Below are positions 1 through 5,542 of a DNA stretch of 17,859 nucleotides, one piece after another. Under the pieces are notes generated by a model that worked only from the letters and a program-made list of their open reading frames with translations, did not search any database and was not told the origin of the DNA. Numbering within the stretch: position 1 is the stretch's first letter; every line of letters starts with the position of its first letter. Position numbers and translations under genes: made by a program. Source of the stretch: an uncultured Rikenellaceae bacterium (GTDB lineage Bacteria > Bacteroidota > Bacteroidia > Bacteroidales > Rikenellaceae); contig CAJURV010000027.1 in assembly GCA_910588925.1 (NCBI GenBank), positions 7,452 to 25,310 of the forward strand, given 5' to 3'.

Positions 1-1
1 C

Positions 2-286
2 CTGTCGTACGGCGTGCCGGTGATAACCCACGGCAACTTCCGCGAGCAGATGCCGGAATACGAAGCCGTACGCGAGGGATCGACCGGCGGATTCTTCAGA
101 CAGGGCGATTCGTTGTCGCTCAGCGATAAGATAGAGACATGGGTGGGTATAATGTCGGATACGAAGAAACGCGAACAAGTGCGCAAGAACTGTTTCCGCA
201 CCGTAGAGAGCCGTTATAACGCCGCTAACCAATGCGCCCTTATCAAACGACGGCTCCTGGCAGACCTCTTCCCATCTAAGGGATAG
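2..286 (+). CDS. Glycosyltransferase, GT4-like, C-terminal fragment (5' truncated by window edge)
   Basis: The reading frame is open from the first bases of the window to a TAG at 284-286, so only the last ~94 residues are present. They begin LSYGVPVITHGNF, followed by a PEYEAVREGSTGGFF stretch. This pattern (small-x-G-x-P-V-I, then P-E, then E-G-x-T-G-x-x-F) is the nucleotide-sugar-binding C-terminal lobe of GT-B, group 1 (GT4-like) glycosyltransferases, where the E-x-x-TG segment contacts the donor. A basic, probably helical tail ends the protein (KRRLLADLFPSKG). The sugar and acceptor cannot be told from this fragment. The gene ends 50 bases before the grpE start and no consensus promoter lies between, so read-through into grpE is possible. 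Confidence 0.75.
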   Translation: MSYGVPVITHGNFREQMPEYEAVREGSTGGFFRQGDSLSLSDKIETWVGIMSDTKKREQVRKNCFRTVESRYNAANQCALIKRRLLADLFPSKG

Positions 287-336
287 TGTGTGGTACGCTA
301 TTTGAACTGATATGGGGCAGAAAAAACGTTTCAACC

Positions 337-927
337 ATGACAAAAGCGAAGAAAGACGAACAAAAGACAGAAAATCAAGACAATATAACATCGCAGGAGG
401 CTTTCGCAGAGAACACGGAACAGACCTGTGCCGATACCGATACTGACAATATGTCAGAGACATCTGACGACAAAGAGGACAAAGTGTCGGATATGTCAGC
501 GCAGATCGTCGAGTGGAAAGACAAATATCTCCGCCTGCAGGCCGAATTCGACAACTACAGGAAACGTACCCTAAAGGAGAAGATGGAGCTGATAGACTCT
601 GCGAGCAAAGACGTGATAAAATCGCTTCTTGTCGTGCTCGACGATTTCGACCGCGCCGAGGAGGCTTTCGCCAAGTCCGACAACATAGAGACGCTCCGCG
701 AAGGGCTCGACCTCATACACACCAAGTTGGTGAAGGTATTGGAAGACAAAGGGCTCTCATCCATAGAGGCCGACGGCGAAATGTTCGACACCGACTATCA
801 CGAGGCCATAACCAAGATTCCTGCACCGAGCGAAGAGCTCAAAGGCAAGGTGGTCGACACCGTAGAGAAGGGCTATAAACTCAAGGATAAAGTTATCAGA
901 TATTCCAAAGTCGTTGTAGGAGAATAA
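337..927 (+). CDS. grpE: Nucleotide exchange factor GrpE
   Basis: GrpE is the nucleotide exchange factor of the cytosolic DnaK (Hsp70) chaperone. The 196-residue product has the family architecture: an acidic, low-complexity N-terminus (about residues 1-50), a long helix with coiled-coil character (WKDKYLRLQAEFDNYRKRT), and a compact C-terminal beta domain containing FDTDYHEAITKIPAP and ending in VIRYSKVVVGE. I chose ATG 337 (MTKAKKDEQ). An in-frame GTG at 286 would add 17 residues (beginning MCGTLFELIWG) unlike GrpE N-termini, and it would overlap the upstream stop codon. dnaJ starts three bases after the stop, so the two are co-transcribed. No hrcA or dnaK is present in the window. Confidence 0.95.
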   Translation: MTKAKKDEQKTENQDNITSQEAFAENTEQTCADTDTDNMSETSDDKEDKVSDMSAQIVEWKDKYLRLQAEFDNYRKRTLKEKMELIDSASKDVIKSLLVVLDDFDRAEEAFAKSDNIETLREGLDLIHTKLVKVLEDKGLSSIEADGEMFDTDYHEAITKIPAPSEELKGKVVDTVEKGYKLKDKVIRYSKVVVGE

Positions 928-930
928 GAG

Positions 931-2106
931 ATGGCAGAAAAAAGAGACTATTACGAAGTGCTGGGCGTCGGTAAGGACGCTTCGGCCGATGAGATAAAGA
1001 AAGCCTATCGCAAGGCGGCTATCAAATACCATCCCGACAAAAACCCCGGCGACAAAGAGGCGGAAGAGAAGTTCAAAGAGGCGGCCGAGGCATACGACAT
1101 ACTAAGCAACCCCGATAAAAAGGCGCGTTACGATCGGTTCGGACACAGTGGCATGGCCGGAGGATTCGGCGGTGCGGATGCCGGAGGGTTCGGAGGATTC
1201 TCAATGAACGACATATTCGAGCGTTTCGGCGATATATTCGGAGGCCATTTCGGCTCGGGCGGATTCAGCTCTTTCGGTGGGTTCGGAGGTGGCTACGACG
1301 GCGGCAAACGCGTCAACCGCGGTTCAGACCTGCGCGTAAAGGTCAAAGTGACGCTTGCCGATGTAGCTAACGGCGTACGCAAGAAGCTGAAGATAAACAA
1401 GATGGTTACGTGCTCGACATGCGGCGGCAGCGGAGCCAAAGACAGCAACAGCTACACCACCTGTACCACATGTCACGGCAGCGGCGTAGTGACACGCGAG
1501 GTCAACACCTTCTTAGGACGCGCACAAACCACCCAGACGTGTCCCACATGCGGAGGCGAGGGCAAGATAATCACCGACAAATGCAAGACATGTCACGGCG
1601 AAGGTATCGTAAAGGCCGAAGAGATCGTAGAGGTAAACATTCCGGCCGGTGTGGGAGAGGGCATGCAACTGTCGGTATCCGGCAAAGGTAATGCCGCCCG
1701 TCACGGAGGCATAGCCGGCGACCTGCTCATTGTGATAGAGGAAGAACCGCATCCCGAGCTGATACGCGACGGATCGGACCTCATATACAACCTAAAGCTG
1801 AGCGTTACAGAGGCCATACTCGGATCGTCGGTAGAGGTTCCGACAGTGGACGGCAAGGTCAAGATCAAAGTGGAGGCAGGCACACAACCGGGGCGTGTAT
1901 TGAGACTCAAAGGCAAAGGCCTTCCCGATATCAACGGCTACGGCAAAGGGGACCTGCTCGTGTGCGTCGATATATTCATTCCCAAGCACATATCCAAAGA
2001 GGAACAGGCGCTTCTTACCAAGCTATCCGAATCGGAAAACTTCAAGCCTAAAAAGAATAGCCGCGAACCTAACATATTCGAGCGAACCAGAGACTTTTTC
2101 AGATAA
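931..2106 (+). CDS. dnaJ: Chaperone protein DnaJ (Hsp40, type I)
   Basis: DnaJ is the J-domain co-chaperone that delivers substrates to DnaK and stimulates its ATPase. The 391-residue product is a complete type I Hsp40. The N-terminal J domain (about residues 5-70) carries the HPD motif at 34-36 (KYHPDKNPGD). A Gly/Phe-rich linker covers about 75-130. The zinc-binding domain (about 161-226) has four CxxCxGxG repeats (CSTCGGSG, CTTCHGSG, CPTCGGEG, CKTCHGEG), and the C-terminal substrate-binding and dimerisation region follows. It sits three bases downstream of grpE. The transcript ends at a strong hairpin immediately after the stop codon. Confidence 0.98.
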   Translation: MAEKRDYYEVLGVGKDASADEIKKAYRKAAIKYHPDKNPGDKEAEEKFKEAAEAYDILSNPDKKARYDRFGHSGMAGGFGGADAGGFGGFSMNDIFERFGDIFGGHFGSGGFSSFGGFGGGYDGGKRVNRGSDLRVKVKVTLADVANGVRKKLKINKMVTCSTCGGSGAKDSNSYTTCTTCHGSGVVTREVNTFLGRAQTTQTCPTCGGEGKIITDKCKTCHGEGIVKAEEIVEVNIPAGVGEGMQLSVSGKGNAARHGGIAGDLLIVIEEEPHPELIRDGSDLIYNLKLSVTEAILGSSVEVPTVDGKVKIKVEAGTQPGRVLRLKGKGLPDINGYGKGDLLVCVDIFIPKHISKEEQALLTKLSESENFKPKKNSREPNIFERTRDFFR

Positions 2107-2149
2107 AAAAATATCGGTCGGAAGAAAGATTCTTCCGACCGATATTTTT
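2107..2149. terminator. Bidirectional intrinsic terminator between dnaJ and the convergent lipoprotein gene
   Basis: The arms 2107-2125 and 2131-2149 are perfect 19-bp reverse complements (core TATCGGTCGGAAGA) around a 5-base loop. An A-run leads in and a T-run leads out, so the hairpin has a U-tract on either strand. It lies directly after the dnaJ stop and 20 bases beyond the stop of the convergent gene at 2170-2784, so it can serve both. Confidence 0.92.
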
Positions 2150-2169
2150 ATGAATCATTCACACATAAT

Positions 2170-2784
2170 CTATATCGGGAAAAGGTTCGTCTCCTCGCCG
2201 TTTATATTCATCCTTAATACCAACCCGTTAAAACTGCCGTCGGGCCCTATTATCATATCGAACTCCTCACTACCGCCCTTGTCGGAATAAAACATACCCT
2301 GATCGGAAGTGATCCTGACCCATTTCCCGGCATCGCGATTCTTTCGATCGCCGCTCCATTTTACGTAGGTGTAGTCGGAGCGCAGAGAGACGGTATCGGT
2401 ATCGGAAGCGAATGGCAACTGGGTGAGCAAGGCATTCTGATTACACGTAACGCCCGGATACATGTCTTCGAACTTATCGACACTTACCGAAGATATTACC
2501 GTAGTGCCGTTATGCAACGTCACCCTCTCTATGGTCCCGTAAAAATGTACGTAAGCCGTACCATCGCCCTCCTTGAGAGCACGATACGACGCCACGGCCT
2601 TTTCAAAGTCCTCTCCGCCCTTTACCACCAACGGTTCGCCAATGGCGCAATCGAGCAATAACATTCTATCACCGCCAGAGGCGAGCACGCCGCTGAAAAA
2701 ACCGCTGTCGCTACCCGACGGTTTCTGTGTAGCGCATCCTACGATAGCAAACGCCGCTATTATTAACAATACCGTTCTTCTCAT
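2170..2784 (-). CDS. Predicted lipoprotein with possible NlpE-like OB domain
   Basis: The 204-residue product starts MRRTVLLIIAAFAIVGCATQ, a type II signal peptide with lipobox IVGC (lipid-modified Cys17), so it is a predicted membrane-anchored lipoprotein. The mature part has LLLDCAIGEPLVV near the start and VDKFEDMYPGVTC around residue 115. These resemble the C-terminal OB-like domain of NlpE-type copper-resistance/envelope-stress lipoproteins (a D-C-x-x-G-x-x-x-x-V pattern, then a V-x-x-F-x-x-x-x-P-G-x-x-C pattern with two cysteines). A further beta-rich segment follows, ending NGEETNLFPI. The resemblance is from memory of the family and not verified; function is unknown. It lies 79 bases downstream of fmt on the same strand, with no TAnnTTTG promoter in the gap, so it may be co-transcribed with fmt. 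Confidence 0.72.
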   Translation of the reverse strand: MRRTVLLIIAAFAIVGCATQKPSGSDSGFFSGVLASGGDRMLLLDCAIGEPLVVKGGEDFEKAVASYRALKEGDGTAYVHFYGTIERVTLHNGTTVISSVSVDKFEDMYPGVTCNQNALLTQLPFASDTDTVSLRSDYTYVKWSGDRKNRDAGKWVRITSDQGMFYSDKGGSEEFDMIIGPDGSFNGLVLRMNINGEETNLFPI

Positions 2785-2863
2785 ACCTACAGTTTAATGC
2801 CTTACATAGCATTTCCCATATACGGAAACGCTAATACTACCAAATACACAAATCGCACCGGAA

Positions 2864-3829
2864 TTACAACTTCACCGCCTTACCGTCCAGACGCGCCCCT
2901 CGCAGATATTCCGATACGGAGACCCTCTTCTTACCCGACTGCTGCAACTCCTCTATCGCGACGAATCCGTCGGCGGCGGCAACCCATAGCCGCTCTTTCA
3001 TGTCGCTCAGAACGGTTCCGCACGGATAGTCGTGCGCACGTACCACCGGCGTGGCCCTGAATATCTTAAAGGTGTTGCCCTCTCCTGCGATGGAACCGAG
3101 CGGCGACCATGCGGCCGGATATGGCGATAACCCGCGTATGTGGTCGTTTATGTGCTTTACTGTATCGTTCCAGTCTATAAGACATGTGTCTTTGAAAATT
3201 TTGGGGGCCTCTTTGCGCAAAAGATCGTCGACCTCCTCCTGCGGACGGGTAACTACACCACCCTCCTCTATCATGTCCACTGTCTCTATAACAAGATCGG
3301 CTCCCGTAACCATCAACTTGTCGTGAAGTGTGCCGGCGCAATCGTCGGGATCTATCTCTACCCTGCGTTGCATTATTATACGACCCGTATCTATCTGTTT
3401 GTCGAGCATGAAGGTAGTGACGCCTGTAACGGTATCGCCGTTCATTATGGCCCTGTTAATGGGAGCTGCCCCCCTATAGAGAGGCAACAAAGAGGCATGC
3501 AGATTGAACGTGCCGCACGATGGCATCGACCACACCGCCTCGGGCAACATTCTGAATGCCACCACTACTATAATGTCGGGATTCATTTCGCGCAAAGAGG
3601 CAAGAAATGTCTCGTCTTTCAAACGCTCCGGCTGCAACACCGGCAATCCTTTATCTTTAGCATATCTCTTAACGGCACTCTCCGTTACATTACGGCCTCT
3701 GCCGGCCTCCTTGTCCGGAACTGTGACGACACCTACCACATTATACCCTCCGTCCACCAAACGCGACAAAGGCATCACGGCGAAATCGGGGGTACCCATA
3801 TATACTATCCTCTTGTTTTTCATGACCAT
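2864..3829 (-). CDS. fmt: Methionyl-tRNA formyltransferase
   Basis: Fmt transfers a formyl group from 10-formyltetrahydrofolate to Met-tRNA(fMet) for translation initiation. The product has the expected length (about 320 residues). The N-terminal Rossmann-like start is RIVYMGTPDFAV. The formyltransferase core has FNLHASLLPLYRGAAPI, containing the catalytic Asn and His (N109 and H111 in this frame), and DKQIDTGRI supplies the catalytic Asp. A C-terminal OB-like tRNA-binding domain follows. Two starts are possible, ATG 3829 (MVMKNK) and ATG 3823 (MKNK); the second fits family N-termini slightly better. A -7 box lies about 30 bases upstream. Unlike the common def-fmt arrangement, no def gene is adjacent. 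Confidence 0.96.
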   Translation of the reverse strand: MVMKNKRIVYMGTPDFAVMPLSRLVDGGYNVVGVVTVPDKEAGRGRNVTESAVKRYAKDKGLPVLQPERLKDETFLASLREMNPDIIVVVAFRMLPEAVWSMPSCGTFNLHASLLPLYRGAAPINRAIMNGDTVTGVTTFMLDKQIDTGRIIMQRRVEIDPDDCAGTLHDKLMVTGADLVIETVDMIEEGGVVTRPQEEVDDLLRKEAPKIFKDTCLIDWNDTVKHINDHIRGLSPYPAAWSPLGSIAGEGNTFKIFRATPVVRAHDYPCGTVLSDMKERLWVAAADGFVAIEELQQSGKKRVSVSEYLRGARLDGKAVKL

Positions 3830-3855
3830 ATAGATATGATAGAAAAAATCATCTA

Positions 3856-3863
3856 CAAATATA
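3856..3863 (-). promoter_or_regulatory. Bacteroidota -7 promoter element for fmt
   Basis: On the minus strand this reads TATATTTG, an exact match to TAnnTTTG. It lies 27-33 bases upstream of the two candidate fmt starts, which gives a short leader of roughly 20 bases. No clear -33 TTTG is visible, because that position falls in the divergent rnpB promoter. Confidence 0.65.
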
Positions 3864-3886
3864 ATTCAATTTACATTAACTTCGCC

Positions 3887-3894
3887 TATCTTTG
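3887..3894 (+). promoter_or_regulatory. Bacteroidota -7 promoter element for rnpB
   Basis: TATCTTTG matches TAnnTTTG exactly and sits about 7 bases before the inferred 5' end of RNase P RNA (about 3901). I see no good -33 TTTG; the upstream sequence is AT-rich. Confidence 0.7.
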
Positions 3895-3900
3895 CGGCAC

Positions 3901-4266
3901 ACTTCCAAGGCAAAAGGGCCCTATCGCTGACGCCTGCGAGCGCCAGAGGAAAGTCCGGGCAACACAGAGCACCGTGCTTCTTAATATGGAAGATCTCCGC
4001 GAGGGGATAGGAAACATAACAGAGAACGACCGCCGCGGACAACCGCGGTAAGGGTGAAAAGGCGGGGTAAGAGCCCACCGCCCGGGTAGCGATATTCCGG
4101 GGCTGTATGTCTGACGGGTTGCAAGACCATGTATACCGACGCATGAGGGTTGCTCGCCCGAGTCGGAGGGTAGGTTGCTAGAGCGGCAGGGCGACTTGTC
4201 GCGTAGATAAATGATAGGGATCTCCTCGGAGATACAGGACCCGGCTTATACCTTTTGCCTTTTTTA
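3901..4266 (+). ncRNA. rnpB: RNase P RNA component (bacterial type A)
   Basis: This is the catalytic RNA of ribonuclease P, which removes 5' leaders from pre-tRNAs. The conserved core is visible at both ends: GAGGAAAGTCCGGGC (about 3946-3960) near the 5' end, and ACAGGACCCGGCTTATA (about 4234-4250) near the 3' end, which together form the P4 pseudoknot region. The internal signatures AGGGTGAAAAGGCGGGGTAA and GAGCCCACCGC are also present. The terminal P1 helix pairs AAGGCAAAAGG (3907-3917) with CCTTTTGCCTT (4251-4261), and a T-run follows at once. Length of about 365 nt fits the family. The exact 5' end is inferred from the promoter and could differ by a few bases. Reading frames overlapping this gene are spurious. 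Confidence 0.97.
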
Positions 4267-4267
4267 T
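4251..4267 (+). terminator. rnpB 3' end: P1 helix arm followed by U-tract
   Basis: The 3' arm of P1 (4251-4261) runs directly into six to seven T residues (4260-4266). No separate terminator hairpin follows, so transcription end and P1 formation appear coupled. Confidence 0.5.
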
Positions 4268-4577
4268 ATCATTGCCGTCCGGTAAAATCTCCCTCAAAAC
4301 TGTGTGTAAATCATAGATTAATCAAGACTTTTAATGCAGATACTTGTCTTTGTCTTTCATAAGTCACTAAAGGACGGGCCTGCAGGGGAGCACTATTTAA
4401 AACTAAAGGAATAACGCTTATAGCGTAATTACTCTCTTGCGGGCCTCCGTTTGGGCAGTTTCCGCCCGGCCTTCCCGCTTCGCTCACTGCCATCCATGCG
4501 GAAAGTGTTTAACAGCCCTCGCTGACACTCGGGTCGAACTTCTCAAAAGATATAAATTTCGCCGAAGCAACCATAAT
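4268..4577. other. Unassigned ~310-base intergenic stretch between rnpB and fabG
   Basis: I see no gene I can support here. Visible structure includes a 9-bp direct repeat ACTAAAGGA (4366-4374 and 4402-4410), a small palindromic hairpin ACGCTTATAGCGT (about 4414-4426), and a GC-rich block (about 4430-4500) with a GGGC/GCCC stem. A minus-strand frame of 60 codons (4311-4493) is open, but it has no promoter or convincing start context. The stretch could be a degraded mobile-element flank or a structured RNA. Confidence 0.4.
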
Positions 4578-4609
4578 AAAAAAGCCCGACGAAACCTCGT
4601 CGAGCTTTT
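4578..4609 (-). terminator. Intrinsic terminator of fabG
   Basis: Read on the minus strand, AAAAGCTCGACGA pairs with TCGTCGGGCTTTT around a GGTT loop and is followed by a U-run. The single non-Watson-Crick pair is a G-U wobble only on the minus-strand RNA, which fits termination of fabG. It starts about 20 bases after the fabG stop. Confidence 0.88.
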
Positions 4610-4630
4610 GCATTTATCTTGTTACGCGTC

Positions 4631-5374
4631 TTAGCAGTTCATACCGCCGCATACATTGATAACCTGACCTGTAACATACGCCGAAAGATCGGAAGCAAGG
4701 AAAAGAGCCACCTTTGCGATGTCTTCGGGAGTACCGCCACGACGCAAGGGGATCTTCTTAGCCCACTCTTCACGCACGTTTTCAGGAAGTGCGCCGGTCA
4801 TATCGGTAATGATGAAACCGGGAGCTATAGCATTCGAACGAACGCCGCGAGAACCCAACTCCTGAGCGATAGACTTGGTGAAACCGATGATACCGGCTTT
4901 AGATGCCGAATAGTTGCTCTGGCCTGCATTGCCCGACACACCTACAACAGAGCTCATGTTAATGATAGAGCCGCCTGTTTTGAGCATATATTTCTGCACC
5001 GCCTTGGTAAGGTTGAACACCGATTTGAGATTTACCTTGAGCACGAGATCCCACTGGTCTTCGCTCATACGCAGAAGCAACGAGTCACGGGTGATACCGG
5101 CATTGTTGACAAGGACGTCGATATGACCGAAATCCTTGGCAACGGCGTCGATGAACTCCGCAGACTGTGCGAAATCACTGGCGTCAGAGATATAACCTTT
5201 GGCTTTTACGCCGTATGACTGGAGCTCTTTTTCCGTGTTTTTGAAGTTATCGTCCTCTTTGAGGTCGGTGAAAGCCACGTCTGCGCCTTCGCTTGCGAAA
5301 CAGAGCGATATGGCCTTACCTATACCGCGCGCGCCGCCTGTTATGATAGCGACTTTGCCTTCGAGTAGTTTCAT
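4631..5374 (-). CDS. fabG: 3-oxoacyl-[acyl-carrier-protein] reductase FabG
   Basis: FabG carries out NADPH-dependent reduction of 3-oxoacyl-ACP in fatty-acid elongation (cytosolic, type II FAS). The 247-residue classical short-chain dehydrogenase has the cofactor motif TGGARGIGKAI (residues 12-22), NNAGIT (90-95), a structural Asn115, and the catalytic triad Ser142 (NMSSVVG), Tyr155 and Lys159 (YSASK). The C-terminus VTGQVINVCGGMNC is typical of FabG. SDR paralogues can act on other substrates, but length and these motifs favour FabG. It is not clustered with other fab genes here. It has its own promoter, inside the 3' end of the phosphate transporter gene, and its own terminator. The leader is about 130 bases. 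Confidence 0.93.
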   Translation of the reverse strand: MKLLEGKVAIITGGARGIGKAISLCFASEGADVAFTDLKEDDNFKNTEKELQSYGVKAKGYISDASDFAQSAEFIDAVAKDFGHIDVLVNNAGITRDSLLLRMSEDQWDLVLKVNLKSVFNLTKAVQKYMLKTGGSIINMSSVVGVSGNAGQSNYSASKAGIIGFTKSIAQELGSRGVRSNAIAPGFIITDMTGALPENVREEWAKKIPLRRGGTPEDIAKVALFLASDLSAYVTGQVINVCGGMNC

Positions 5375-5512
5375 ATCAATATTGTTTTAAAATTATCTGT
5401 CAAAAAATGAAAAGAGAAAAGGTTTACTCTATACAAATATCCATCCGCCGAAGCGAAACTTCCGTTACGGCCACACCTGTAGCACTACCGGAATCGGTTA
5501 GCTTATCTTCTA

Positions 5513-5542
5513 CAAAGATAGTGAAATTTATTTAGATACAAA
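5513..5542 (-). promoter_or_regulatory. fabG promoter, -33 and -7 elements
   Basis: On the minus strand, TTTG (5539-5542) is followed after 18 bases by TATCTTTG (5513-5520), an excellent match to the Bacteroidota vegetative promoter. The -33 box lies inside the last codons of the upstream phosphate transporter gene. Confidence 0.75.

Noticed and set aside
286..336. GTG 286 as the grpE start
   Set aside because: The extra 17 residues (MCGTLFELIWG...) do not look like a GrpE N-terminus, and the start would overlap the upstream stop codon. ATG 337 gives a normal protein.
3140..4051. 303-codon plus-strand frame over fmt and rnpB
   Set aside because: It is antisense to the well-supported fmt gene and runs into RNase P RNA, with no protein-family features.
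4311..4493. 60-codon minus-strand frame in the rnpB-fabG gap as a gene
   Set aside because: There is no promoter, no recognised domain and no convincing start context. The GC-rich stems across it fit an RNA or remnant element as well as a protein.
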